Below, piece after piece: positions 16,442 to 24,542 of a DNA stretch of 29,365 nucleotides. Under the pieces are notes generated by a model that saw only the letters and a program-made list of their open reading frames with translations, had not been told where the DNA came from and searched no databases. This DNA comes from an uncultured Clostridia bacterium (GTDB lineage Bacteria > Bacillota > Clostridia > Christensenellales > Aristaeellaceae): positions 1 to 29,365 of the forward strand of contig CAKUAV010000017.1 of assembly GCA_934636425.1 (NCBI GenBank). Direction: 5' to 3'. Position 1 is the stretch's first letter. The number at the start of each line of letters is the position of its first letter. Made by a program: the position numbers and the translations under genes.

Positions 16442-16479
16442 GGCGATGCCCCGCTTTCGTAAATTTTTGTTCGACAGCT

Positions 16480-16508
16480 ATTATATCGCCGCATGGCCGC
16501 CATGTCAA
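16480..16508 (-). promoter_or_regulatory. Perfect consensus sigma-A promoter of lysA
   Basis: On the minus strand: TTGACA, exactly 17 nt, TATAAT. The predicted leader before the GTG start is about 30 nt. Confidence 0.92.
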
Positions 16509-16592
16509 ATCAATCGCTGTTAAATAATGCGCGGTACTGTTCGGGCGGCAAATGCGCTTGTCCGCGCCGCTTTGAGAAGCGCTCCTTCAGGC

Positions 16593-16621
16593 TTGACAAA
16601 GTCGGCCGCGCATGGTATAAA
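16593..16621 (+). promoter_or_regulatory. Sigma-A promoter of the flavoprotein pair
   Basis: TTGACA (16593-16598), 17 nt, TATAAA (5 of 6). It is divergent from the lysA promoter, the two -35 boxes being about 85 nt apart. Confidence 0.87.
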
Positions 16622-16657
16622 TATGCATTACACATACGTGAAAGGCAGGGACAGCCC

Positions 16658-17398
16658 ATGATTCGCAAATTCAAAACAGCCGTTCTCGGCGCAACCGCGC
16701 TGGGGTGCGGAATCGCCTATGCGGGCGGCGATAACGTCGTTCTGATCGACGAGGGCGCCGATCTGGCCGCCGATTACACGCGGACGCTCCGCCCAATGAG
16801 CGCCGTCAGCGCGGGCGGCATTGTCGCGCGTGAGCTTATCCGCCGCGGCCTTGTCGGGCGCGGCGTTTCGACGCCGGCGCTGGACGCGATCATGTGCGGA
16901 TTGCTGCAAAATACCCGTGCCGCTCTGCTCCTGTGCTGCCGTCCGACGACTGTGGCGCGCAAAAACGGCGCGTTTTCCGTCGAATATTTCGGCGCGAACG
17001 GCCTGGGATGCGTCGTCTGCGACAGAGTGATCGACACGCGCGCGCACATCGGCGAGAGGCGCTTCAATCTCATCTGCGCAAGGACGAGCGGCGACGGCGC
17101 TCTGTTCTGCGACGGATTCGAGTCCTTTCCCGGCGGGTTCGATTCAGAGGGCTTCCTTTCGTTGAAGCTCGCGCCCGACGTGACGTCGCCGCGGATAGAG
17201 GCGCTCTCGCGGTTTGAACGCGGCCTTTCAAGGCTTTCGCCCGGCTGGAAAATTGCCGCGGCGGCGCACGAAACCGACGTACGCGGCCAAATCGGCATGA
17301 CAGAATCCGACGGAATCATCGCCATACAGTCCGCCGCCTATGAAAACGCCGACATCGCCTTCGAGGAGGGACGCAGATGCTTTACAGCCATATCGTAA
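16658..17398 (+). CDS. Rossmann-type protein paired with a FAD-dependent oxidoreductase
   Basis: A 246-residue protein. Its N-terminus (TAVLGATALGCGIAYAGGD, residues 7-25, then NVVLIDEG) resembles a dinucleotide-binding beta-alpha-beta unit, with G11, G16 and G18 as the glycine loop and D31 at the end of the second strand. The rest shows no catalytic motif that I recognise; there are several cysteines, including a CC pair in LLLCCRPTT and GCVVCD. AGGGA lies upstream of the ATG. Its last 22 nt overlap the next gene, which implies coupled translation and a shared complex or pathway. It could be a partner subunit or a degenerate FAD_oxidored paralogue; the assignment is structural inference only. 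Confidence 0.6.
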   Translation: MIRKFKTAVLGATALGCGIAYAGGDNVVLIDEGADLAADYTRTLRPMSAVSAGGIVARELIRRGLVGRGVSTPALDAIMCGLLQNTRAALLLCCRPTTVARKNGAFSVEYFGANGLGCVVCDRVIDTRAHIGERRFNLICARTSGDGALFCDGFESFPGGFDSEGFLSLKLAPDVTSPRIEALSRFERGLSRLSPGWKIAAAAHETDVRGQIGMTESDGIIAIQSAAYENADIAFEEGRRCFTAIS

Positions 17399-19065
17399 AC
17401 GGAAAATGCGAAAAGAGCGCCTGCCGCCCCGAATTTGATATGTCCTGCGCGCTGCTCGTCGCCGGGCTCGGAACAGCCGGAGCGATGGCCGCCATTTCGG
17501 GCGCAGAGGCCGGTCTGGACACAATCGGCGTCGACGCGCTGGGCGCGATGGGCGGCCTTGGCACAATCGGCGGCGTCTGGGACTATGCCTGGGGCAATTC
17601 GGGCGGCCGCTTTGAGGCGCTCGATCGGCGGGCGCAGAGGCTCTGTGATTCCGCGTTCATGCACACCGGCATGGAAGAGGACGAGCTGGGCAGCCGGTTT
17701 ATTCACGGCGCGGCAAAGGCCTATGTCCTCGAGGACGCGGCGCGAAAGGCGGGATGCCGCCTGCTGCTCAACGCCTCGGTCACGGGCGTATTTATGGAAG
17801 GCGACCGGATCATCGGCGTCGAGTGCTTCACCGCTTCCGGTCGAATCTGCATCGCGGCAAAAATCGTGATCGATTCAACCGGCGACCAGATCGTCGTCCG
17901 CAGCGCGGGCTTTCCCACGCGAACCGAGGCCGACGCCGCGCGCATGAACTTCACCCGGACGCGCGCCGAGATTGTCGGGACTCTTGTTCGGAACGCGCCG
18001 ACCAGCTGCGGGCAGCGAACTTCAGAACTTCGCGACGATTTCACGCTCTCCGAAAGGCTGATCGAGGTCGGTTCAAAGCCGCCCTTTCTCCGCGAGCGAT
18101 ACGATGCCGAAAATCGAACCGTCATTGTCGGCGAGACGCCGGGCTATCGCGACGCCGAGCGGATCGTCGGACTGGATACGCTGAAGCTCATACCCTATCT
18201 GCGCGGCGAATTTTCCAAAGCGCCGCTGTTTTACGCCTTCGCGCCGATCGATCACGTCGGCGGCGATCTGTGCAGCGCCTCATTCGGCCAGCAGCTCTGG
18301 TGGCTCGGCTGCAAAATGAGAGCTTTCGGGATCGCCGTGCCCGTGACGGCCGGCATGATGATCCCATCGGGCAGCCGCAATCTCATCGTCGCGGACAAGG
18401 GCCTCTCCGTAGACGACGCGCTGACCGGCTGCCTGCGGATGAAAAAGGACATGCAGCGTCTGGGCGAAGCGGCCGGAAAGCTCGCCTGCTTCGCCATAAA
18501 GGAAAATCGCCCCGTTCCCGAGGTCGATATTTCGGCGGTGAGACGCGCGCTCTGCGAGGATGGGCTCCTCTATGAGCGCGCATCGATCATCTGCAAGCTG
18601 AACGGCTTTATGGATTGGAGGCCGTTTTGCGCGCCGAAAACGCTCGATGAGCTGCGCGATCTGCTCGCATCGCCCGATTTCGGCGCAGCCGTCGTCTTTG
18701 CGCTCGCGGGACAGCTCACCGCGTTTGACGACGCCTTTGAGTCGATGCTGTCCCAAGGCGAAACGCGAGACGGCGCGGCGATTCTCCTGGGCATACTCGC
18801 CCTGTTCGGAAGAAGCGCTTCCGAGGACGTCTATGCGGCGCTTCGCCAGATCGCCCAGTCCCCCATCGCCGACCGCAGCGTCGATCCCGACAGGCTCCCG
18901 CAGGCCGCCGCGATATGGATTCTGGGCGAATTGCGGGACAATGCCTCGCTTAGCCTGATAAAGGTGCTCGAAGCGGCCTTTTCGGCGCGGCACGGCGAGC
19001 CGGCCGACCGCTTTCTGGCTTCTCTCAGCCGAGCCGCCGCGCGTATGATCGAAGAAGAAATCTGA
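17377..19065 (+). CDS. FAD-dependent oxidoreductase (FAD_oxidored-like)
   Basis: A 562-residue protein. It has a FAD-binding Rossmann motif, GLGTAG, at residues 30-35, followed by AAISGAEAGL and the glycine-rich GAMGGLGTIGGVWDY segment. That arrangement is typical of the PF12831-type family of flavoproteins often found in polysaccharide or uncommon-sugar loci. A second nucleotide-contact region is IVIDSTGDQIV. The last 110 residues or so are helical and resemble HEAT-like repeats (DRLPQAAAIWILGELRDNAS). GGAGGG precedes the ATG by 6 nt inside the preceding gene. The substrate is unknown. No terminator follows before the T-box promoter 21 nt downstream. Confidence 0.85.
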   Translation: MLYSHIVNGKCEKSACRPEFDMSCALLVAGLGTAGAMAAISGAEAGLDTIGVDALGAMGGLGTIGGVWDYAWGNSGGRFEALDRRAQRLCDSAFMHTGMEEDELGSRFIHGAAKAYVLEDAARKAGCRLLLNASVTGVFMEGDRIIGVECFTASGRICIAAKIVIDSTGDQIVVRSAGFPTRTEADAARMNFTRTRAEIVGTLVRNAPTSCGQRTSELRDDFTLSERLIEVGSKPPFLRERYDAENRTVIVGETPGYRDAERIVGLDTLKLIPYLRGEFSKAPLFYAFAPIDHVGGDLCSASFGQQLWWLGCKMRAFGIAVPVTAGMMIPSGSRNLIVADKGLSVDDALTGCLRMKKDMQRLGEAAGKLACFAIKENRPVPEVDISAVRRALCEDGLLYERASIICKLNGFMDWRPFCAPKTLDELRDLLASPDFGAAVVFALAGQLTAFDDAFESMLSQGETRDGAAILLGILALFGRSASEDVYAALRQIAQSPIADRSVDPDRLPQAAAIWILGELRDNASLSLIKVLEAAFSARHGEPADRFLASLSRAAARMIEEEI

Positions 19066-19085
19066 AATATTCTCATACTGCCCCC

Positions 19086-19114
19086 TTGACGAAGCGGATG
19101 AGCTGTGCTATGAT
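19086..19114 (+). promoter_or_regulatory. Promoter of the T-box/tyrS unit
   Basis: TTGACG (5 of 6), 17 nt, TATGAT (5 of 6), placing the transcript start near 19121, just ahead of the T-box leader. Confidence 0.87.
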
Positions 19115-19120
19115 AATTTT

Positions 19121-19381
19121 ATCAATATGGCTTTGACGGGAACAAGTAGGTGGGCGCATATTCCCATTCAGAGAGCTTCCGGCCGGTGCGAGGAAGCGGG
19201 GCGCGCGGACTGAATACATCCCTGAGCCGGACGCTGAACGCATTTTTTGTCAGTAGGCCGTCCCGGGTGCGCCCGTGAACGCGCGCGTGAGGCCGGATCG
19301 GACATTCTGTCCCGCCCGGTGAACGGAAGTGGTACCGCGTCATGTATGTCGCCTTCTCGATTGTGAGAGGGCGATTTTTTT
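19121..19381 (+). ncRNA. T-box riboswitch, tyrosine-specific, upstream of tyrS
   Basis: Tyrosyl-tRNA-responsive leader. The T-box core AAGTGGTACCGCG is at 19327-19339, whose UGGU pairs with the ACCA end of uncharged tRNA. A UAC tyrosine codon at 19215-19217 sits in the context GAA-UAC-A expected of a specifier loop. The leader ends in a terminator hairpin, CGCCTTCTC (19350-19358) with GAGAGGGCG (19365-19373) and a seven-base T run. Uncharged tRNA-Tyr would favour the antiterminator and let tyrS be transcribed. The leader's length and order of elements are typical. The exact stem I boundaries were not folded. Confidence 0.93.
19350..19381 (+). terminator. Regulated terminator of the tyrS T-box
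   Basis: A 9-bp stem, CGCCTTCTC and GAGAGGGCG, with a 6-nt loop and a T run at 19375-19381, directly after the T-box core sequence. Confidence 0.9.
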
Positions 19382-19440
19382 GCCGTTTCTTCTGCTCACG
19401 TCCCCACAGCGACATCAATATCTTGAAGGAGTGTTTTTCC

Positions 19441-20679
19441 ATGAGCAACGCAATGGACATTCTCCGCGAGCGCGGATTCATCAAGCAGGTCACCTTTGAG
19501 GACGATCTGTACAAGGCCTTCGATGAGGGCATGGTGACATTTTACACCGGCTTCGATCCGACCGCCGATTCCCTGCACATCGGCCACTACATCCCGATCA
19601 TGGCGATGGCGCATCTGCAGCGCGCCGGTCACAAGCCGATCGCGCTGATGGGCGGCGGCACCGGCATGATCGGCGACCCCTCCGGCAAGAGCGACCTGCG
19701 CAAGGTGCTCACCGTCGATGACATCGACAACAACGTCGCCCACATCAAGGCGCAGATGGCGCGCTTCCTCGACTTTGACGAGAGCAAGCCCAACAGCGCG
19801 CTGATCGTCAACAACGCCGACTGGCTGCGCGATCTCAACTACATCAGCTTCCTGCGCGACGTGGGCGCGCTCTTCTCCGTCAACCGTATGCTGACCGCCG
19901 AGTGCTACAAGCAGCGTCTCGAGCGCGGGCTGACCTTCCTCGAGTTCAACTACATGCTCATGCAGAGCTACGACTTCCTCGAGCTGAACCACCGCTACGG
20001 CTGCATACTGCAGACCGGCGGCGACGATCAGTGGAGCAATATGCTCTCCGGCGCGGATCTGATCCGCCGCAAGGACGGCAAGGACGCATTTGCCCTCACA
20101 TTCCAGCTGCTGCTCACCCATGACGGCCGCAAGATGGGCAAGACCGAAAAGGGCGCGCTCTGGCTCGATCCCAACAAGTGCAGCCCCTATGATTTCTACC
20201 AGTACTGGCGCAACGTCGACGACGCGGACGTGAAAAAGTGCCTGGGACTGCTCACATTCCTGCCCATGGACGAGGTCAACCGTCTGGGTTCTCTCGAGGG
20301 CAGCGCCATCAACGAGGCCAAGCGCGTGCTGGCCTACGAGGTCACCAGGAACGTCCACGGCGAAGAGGAAGCCCTCAAGGCGCAGCAGGCTGCCGAGGCG
20401 CTCTTCGGCGGCGGCGCGACGGCCGGCTCCGTGCCCACGACCGAGCTGACCGCGGCCGATCTGGCGGAGGAAAACCGCCTTCTGGCGCTGGTCGCCCGCT
20501 GCGGCCTGTGCAAATCCAACGGCGAGGCGCGCAAGACCATGCAGGCCGGCGGTCTTTACATCGGCGAGGAGAAGATCACCGACGTCGAATTCCGCGTCAC
20601 GCCCGAAATGCTGGACGGCGAAGGTCTGCTCATCCGAAAGGGCAAGAAGGCCTATCACCTGTTCAAGCTCGCCAAATAA
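19441..20679 (+). CDS. tyrS: Tyrosyl-tRNA synthetase
   Basis: Class I aminoacyl-tRNA synthetase that charges tRNA-Tyr. The 412-residue protein has GFDPTADSLHIGHY (residues 37-50, HIGH at 46-49), GGDDQWSNM (193-201), and KMGKTEKG (231-238) as the KMSKS-equivalent loop. A C-terminal S4-like RNA-binding domain covers about 345-412. GGAG lies 8 nt before the ATG at 19441; a reading from 19342 would run through the T-box terminator and is not real. Expression is governed by the leader just upstream, and the YigZ-family gene follows after 3 nt. Confidence 0.97.
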   Translation: MSNAMDILRERGFIKQVTFEDDLYKAFDEGMVTFYTGFDPTADSLHIGHYIPIMAMAHLQRAGHKPIALMGGGTGMIGDPSGKSDLRKVLTVDDIDNNVAHIKAQMARFLDFDESKPNSALIVNNADWLRDLNYISFLRDVGALFSVNRMLTAECYKQRLERGLTFLEFNYMLMQSYDFLELNHRYGCILQTGGDDQWSNMLSGADLIRRKDGKDAFALTFQLLLTHDGRKMGKTEKGALWLDPNKCSPYDFYQYWRNVDDADVKKCLGLLTFLPMDEVNRLGSLEGSAINEAKRVLAYEVTRNVHGEEEALKAQQAAEALFGGGATAGSVPTTELTAADLAEENRLLALVARCGLCKSNGEARKTMQAGGLYIGEEKITDVEFRVTPEMLDGEGLLIRKGKKAYHLFKLAK

Positions 20680-20682
20680 GCA

Positions 20683-21321
20683 ATGGCCTCCGCCAGCTAT
20701 AAGACGCTGATGAAGCGCGGAAGCGATGAATTCATCATCAACAAGTCGCGCTTCATCGGCCATGGCGCGCCCGTCGAAACGGAAGAAGGCGCGCTCGCCT
20801 TCCTCGCCGATATCCGCAAAAAGCACGCCGACGCGACGCACAACTGCTACGCCTACATCATCGGCCGCAATATGGGCGTGATGCGCTACAGCGACGACGG
20901 CGAGCCGGGCGGCACAGCCGGCATGCCCATCATCGAGGTCATGAAAAACCGCGGCGTGGTCAACGCGTGCGTGGTCGTGACGCGCTATTTCGGCGGCGTC
21001 CTGCTGGGCGCGGGCGGGCTGGTGCGCGCCTACACGCAGGGCGCTGTGACGGCCATCGACGCAAGCGGCGTGGGCGTCATGCACCTCACTGCGCGCTATA
21101 TGATGGACGTGTCCTACGCCATGCTCAGCCGCGTGGAGTATTTTCTCAAATCCGCGCCGGTGATCGTCGAGGACAAGGATTTTTCCGATGTAATCACGCT
21201 GACGCTGCTGGTCAGATGCGCCGATGAGGACAAGCTGCTCGCCGATCTCACGCAGCTCTCCGAAGGCCGGCTTGAGCCGATGCGCTTTGATGAAACCTAT
21301 ATGGCCTGGCCCGAGGATTAG
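20683..21321 (+). CDS. YigZ/IMPACT family protein
   Basis: A 212-residue protein of the YigZ (UPF0029, IMPACT N-terminal) family, whose biochemical role is poorly defined; RNA or nucleotide binding has been suggested for the fold. Characteristic blocks are SRFIGHGAPV, THNCYAYIIG, RYSDDGEPGGTAGMPI and TRYFGGVLLGAGGLVRAYT. A C-terminal ferredoxin-like half of about 70 residues follows. The ATG at 20683 lies 3 nt after the tyrS stop without a clear Shine-Dalgarno, so it is probably coupled to tyrS; an alternative ATG is at 20710. Confidence 0.93.
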   Translation: MASASYKTLMKRGSDEFIINKSRFIGHGAPVETEEGALAFLADIRKKHADATHNCYAYIIGRNMGVMRYSDDGEPGGTAGMPIIEVMKNRGVVNACVVVTRYFGGVLLGAGGLVRAYTQGAVTAIDASGVGVMHLTARYMMDVSYAMLSRVEYFLKSAPVIVEDKDFSDVITLTLLVRCADEDKLLADLTQLSEGRLEPMRFDETYMAWPED

Positions 21322-21683
21322 CCGCCTTGTGCCCGGCCTTTTTCGGATTCGGCGGCAATATAATTATAATGAGCGAGCGTGCTTCAATGCGGCGCGCAGA
21401 ACAGCTCTCTCCAATCGGGAGCATTCAGCCTGTGTAAGGCGAAATATTCAGGACACGCACCGACAAAAAAGGTTCTTCACGTAAATCTTGGAGGGAATAC
21501 AAGGCCATAACGGCAACAGATTGCACGGCTTCTCCATGAGAGAACGGGCAAAGAAGAAAAATTTCGTGTTTAGCAGTGCAGTCTTTGCTTCCAAGCTGTT
21601 CACGTTTCTCTGCCGCGCCTTGCTTCCCCCCCAGTTTTCCATGAGGAGCCGCAAAAAGCACCGTTCGTCAGAGAGGAGTCGCC
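21322..21683. other. AT-richer gap without an assigned gene
   Basis: 362 nt between the YigZ gene and the P-loop kinase. It holds two adjacent TATAAT boxes (21359-21364 and 21365-21370) with no good -35, and a GCCGCC/GGCGGC inverted repeat (21321-21326 with 21351-21356) with no T run after it. On the minus strand two overlapping open frames of 68 and 78 codons (21448-21654 and 21425-21661) use AT-richer codons than the neighbouring genes and run across a seven-base C tract. None has a recognisable family or a convincing ribosome binding site. It could be a long leader, a small RNA or a repeat element. Confidence 0.5.
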
Positions 21684-22199
21684 ATGCCTCAGCGCATACT
21701 GATCATCGGCTGCCCGGGGAGCGGCAAGAGCACGCTCTCTCGCCGCCTGAGTGAAGAAACCGGCCTGCCCGTCGTACATCTGGACGCGCTCTACTGGCTG
21801 CCCGGCTGGGTTGAACGCAGCAAAGAGGATTTCGACGCGCGCCTCCAACGCGAGCTGGAAAAGCCGCGCTGGATCATCGACGGCAATTACACGAGGACAT
21901 TGCCCATGCGGCTTGAACGGTGCGACGCGGTGATCTGGCTGGACTACGGGCGTTTGACCTGCCTGAGAGGCGTTATAGCGCGCATTATCAGGAAGTGCGG
22001 CAATGTGCGTCCCGACATGGGCGCGGGCTGTCCCGAGCGATTTAACGCGGAATTTCTGCGCTATGTGTGGTCTTTTAAGAAAAATAACGATGCAAAGATC
22101 GCCGAGCGCATCGCCCATGCGCCGCAGGCCGCCGTGCTGCGCGCATCCTCCAGGCGGGAATTGAACCGCCGGCTGGGCGCGTTTCTCGCTGAAAAATAG
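21684..22199 (+). CDS. P-loop kinase-like protein (FlaR/DNA topology modulation type)
   Basis: A 171-residue adenylate-kinase-like NTPase with Walker A GCPGSGKS (residues 9-16). HLDALYWLPGW follows, then the family-specific block IIDGNYTRTLPMRLERCDAV and IWLDYGR. This matches the small ATPases annotated as topology modulation protein FlaR; the physiological substrate is not established. GAGGAG lies 5 nt before the ATG. It stands alone between two gaps with no operon partner, and its promoter is uncertain. Confidence 0.85.
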   Translation: MPQRILIIGCPGSGKSTLSRRLSEETGLPVVHLDALYWLPGWVERSKEDFDARLQRELEKPRWIIDGNYTRTLPMRLERCDAVIWLDYGRLTCLRGVIARIIRKCGNVRPDMGAGCPERFNAEFLRYVWSFKKNNDAKIAERIAHAPQAAVLRASSRRELNRRLGAFLAEK

Positions 22200-22382
22200 A
22201 TCGGCGCGCCATTTCATTTACGGAGTATGGTTCAAATAGAAATGGCCGTCGTTCTTCATTCTTTGTCAAGACGCGGCGTTTGCCCCGGATTCGACCGCCG
22301 CGTTTCTTGAAGGGAGTTTTGAATCACTAAAGGTTGTAACCCATCGTTCCAGACACCTGCCGATACAAGGAGGTTATCCGTC
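22200..22382. other. Gap with an 8-bp perfect hairpin
   Basis: Contains ACGCGGCG (22271-22278) paired with CGCCGCGT (22296-22303), extendable by AAG/CTT, followed by TTTCTT. It may be a modest terminator for the P-loop kinase gene. AAGGAGGT (22367-22374) near the end is the ribosome binding site of the glycoside hydrolase. No clear promoter was found. Confidence 0.55.
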
Positions 22383-24035
22383 ATGCAGAGCGTTCCGAAA
22401 TATGGCCGCATACAGATCACCGTGCCCGACGGCTGCAAAACAGTCAGCGTCACCCGACCGGACGGCGTGAAGGAGACGGCGCTCCCCTTCCGCTGCCAGA
22501 ACACGCGCTTCGTCTACGACAAGCACGGCTTTGAAAGCCAGGAAATCGTCGGCGACGCATTCACCTGCTTTCGCTATACGCCGCTGATCGAGGGCGTTCA
22601 CCGCTTCAGCGCGCAGGGCGAGGGCGGCGTGATTGGCGGCATTTTCGAGTGTACACCGTCCGATCTTTCCGGCTATGTGGAAATCAGCGGCAAAGACAGG
22701 CGCTATTTCGCCACCAGCGACGGCCATGCCTTCGTGCCCATCGGCCCGAATCTGTGCATCCTCCGCCCCGAGCAGCGCCCCGCCTCCGACGCGCATTTCG
22801 CCATCGGAAACGGCACGGCGTGGATGGGGCTGACAACCTACAGGCGCTGGATCAGGCGGCTGGCTGAGAACAATGTGAACTATGTGCGCCTGTGGCTGTC
22901 CGCGCCCTATTTTGACGCGCGCACCAGTCTCATGGGACGGCACGATCTGACCGTGTTCAACCGGCTGGACGCGGTGATGGATCTGCTGCGAGAAAGCGGC
23001 ATCCGCGTCAAAATGTGTCTGGAGCATTTCCGCACGCTGTGCGACGCGCCGAAGGGCATTTTTGAGAAGCGCGTCATCGACCCGGACACCGGCAAGGCGC
23101 TTGACAGCGTGCAGGAATGGCTGGACAGCGAGAAGTGGAACGAGCGCTGGATTGAGGACGTGCTGCCCTACATCGCGCGCTATCAGAACGACCCGACCGT
23201 CGCGGCGTGGGAATTGTGGAACGAGTTCAACTGCGTCGACGCGCCGCGCGCATCGATACTCGCCTTCAATGAGCGCATGCTGAACCGCATACACGCGCTC
23301 AGCCCGCGCAATCTCGCGGTCAATTCGCTGGGCAGCTATGACCGCGAGGAGTTCCTCGGCGACTACATGATCCCCTTCCGCGATTCGAGCGCCATGCCGT
23401 TCATGCAGATTCACCGCTATCTCGATCAGGGCGCGCCGCTTGAAATCTGCGGCGGCGATCCGGTCGATTTTGTGGCCGACGCATTCGAGCGCGTCGCCTC
23501 AACCGAAAAGCCCTGCGTGCTCAACGAGACCGGCGCTGTCAATGACCGGCACATCGGCCCGTTCCGCTTCTATCCCTGCGACGACGACGGGCTGATATTC
23601 ACCGATCTGACCTACGCGCCGTTCTTCTGCGGCGCGGCGGCCAGCGGGCATATGTGGCACTGGGAGCATTACATCGAGCCGAAAAACCTGTGGACAATGT
23701 TCCGGCCGTTTTCCGATATGCTCGAGGGTATCGAGGCGGACAAGGAGCATTTCGCGCCCGGCCGCGCGGATACCGACGAAGCGCACGTCCTCACGCTGGC
23801 GGGAGAAAAGCACGATCTGTACTATGTGCGCTCGCGCGCCGCGTCCTGGCAGGCCGTTCTGCGCGACGGCCTCACGCCCGCGCCGGTTCGAGGACTGCGC
23901 CTGCCGGTCAACGGCCGCGTCACCGTGTACTGGCTGATGAACGAACGGCATGAAACCGCGCCCGAGGTTGCGGACGGCTTTGTCACACTGCCCGATTTCA
24001 GCCGCGGCTGTATCGTGCGCGTGGACAGGGACTGA
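22383..24035 (+). CDS. Glycoside hydrolase, GH5-like TIM barrel with N-terminal beta domain
   Basis: A 550-residue protein. Residues about 1-120 look like a beta-sandwich domain of the kind that precedes some cellulase-family barrels, 125-450 form a TIM barrel, and the last 70 or so form a C-terminal beta domain. The barrel has YVRLWLSAPYFDA and the acid/base motif WELWNEFN (E281). The likely nucleophile is E382 in CVLNETGA, giving the two-glutamate pattern of GH clan A. The context suggests a beta-mannan, beta-glucan or similar substrate. No signal peptide is visible, so it would work on imported oligosaccharides. Consensus AAGGAGGT precedes the ATG. The EC number cannot be fixed from sequence. 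Confidence 0.85.
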   Translation: MQSVPKYGRIQITVPDGCKTVSVTRPDGVKETALPFRCQNTRFVYDKHGFESQEIVGDAFTCFRYTPLIEGVHRFSAQGEGGVIGGIFECTPSDLSGYVEISGKDRRYFATSDGHAFVPIGPNLCILRPEQRPASDAHFAIGNGTAWMGLTTYRRWIRRLAENNVNYVRLWLSAPYFDARTSLMGRHDLTVFNRLDAVMDLLRESGIRVKMCLEHFRTLCDAPKGIFEKRVIDPDTGKALDSVQEWLDSEKWNERWIEDVLPYIARYQNDPTVAAWELWNEFNCVDAPRASILAFNERMLNRIHALSPRNLAVNSLGSYDREEFLGDYMIPFRDSSAMPFMQIHRYLDQGAPLEICGGDPVDFVADAFERVASTEKPCVLNETGAVNDRHIGPFRFYPCDDDGLIFTDLTYAPFFCGAAASGHMWHWEHYIEPKNLWTMFRPFSDMLEGIEADKEHFAPGRADTDEAHVLTLAGEKHDLYYVRSRAASWQAVLRDGLTPAPVRGLRLPVNGRVTVYWLMNERHETAPEVADGFVTLPDFSRGCIVRVDRD

Positions 24036-24314
24036 CGATGGCAATCATTGTCCCCGCTGAAAGACGCGCTGGGGCGTATTCCCCGTCTGAACGCCGCTCC
24101 GCTGGCCGTGCAGAACTGTTTTGTCGAAACGGGTCGGCAAGGTCTGTCCGGATTCCGGCGCGCGTGATTGATCGCGCCGAAGCCGATTCCGAAAGACGCA
24201 GGTCATCTAAACGGACAGGAAGCCGACAACTCGCAGCTTCTTGATGTGCATCGCATCTGTGTGCTCTGCGCGGACGGCACAGTGAAAAGGGCACTGTGGC
24301 AATAACCGCATCAA

Positions 24315-24351
24315 AAGACGGCGTACCTCAGAACAGTATGCCGTCTTATTT
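24315..24351 (+). terminator. Strong hairpin terminator downstream of the glycoside hydrolase
   Basis: AAGACGGCGTAC (24315-24326) pairs with GTATGCCGTCTT (24336-24347), with one G-U wobble and a 9-nt loop, followed by a T-rich stretch. It lies 280 nt past the glycoside hydrolase stop. Confidence 0.8.
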
Positions 24352-24505
24352 GACGGTTTGTCGAAACCCCTTCAACCATGATAGCGACTGCGCAGTCCGC
24401 TGCCCATCGCGCCCCATCTGTCTCTGGTTGTTTCCCTCAAACAGACCGCCTTTCGCAGCATTCCGTCATCCGCACCGCCGCCCTGTTTCTGAATGCCGTA
24501 ATACA

Positions 24506-24537
24506 AAGCGCCCGCATTTTTCATACGGGCGCTTTTA
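24506..24537. terminator. Bidirectional terminator next to the AlkZ-like gene
   Basis: GCGCCCG (24508-24514) pairs with CGGGCGC (24526-24532), with AAA before and TTTT after. It ends the minus-strand operon, whose last stop is at 24543. Confidence 0.85.
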
Positions 24538-24542
24538 TTGTT

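Larger units (their letters stand above)
24036..24542. other. Non-coding gap with two terminators
   Basis: 507 nt after the glycoside hydrolase. The frame of that gene stays open past its TGA, through a second TGA (after codon 43 or so of the continuation) to a TAA near 24303, but with only moderate third-position GC. The region ends with two hairpin terminators listed separately. No gene is called. Confidence 0.6.

Noticed and set aside
19396..21084. 562-codon minus-strand open frame
   Set aside because: Antisense to tyrS and the YigZ gene, low-complexity and rich in Val/His/Ala, with no family motif.
21361..21660. tRNA or structured RNA gene
   Set aside because: No T-arm GTTCRA motif, cloverleaf pairing or known riboswitch core could be found by eye.
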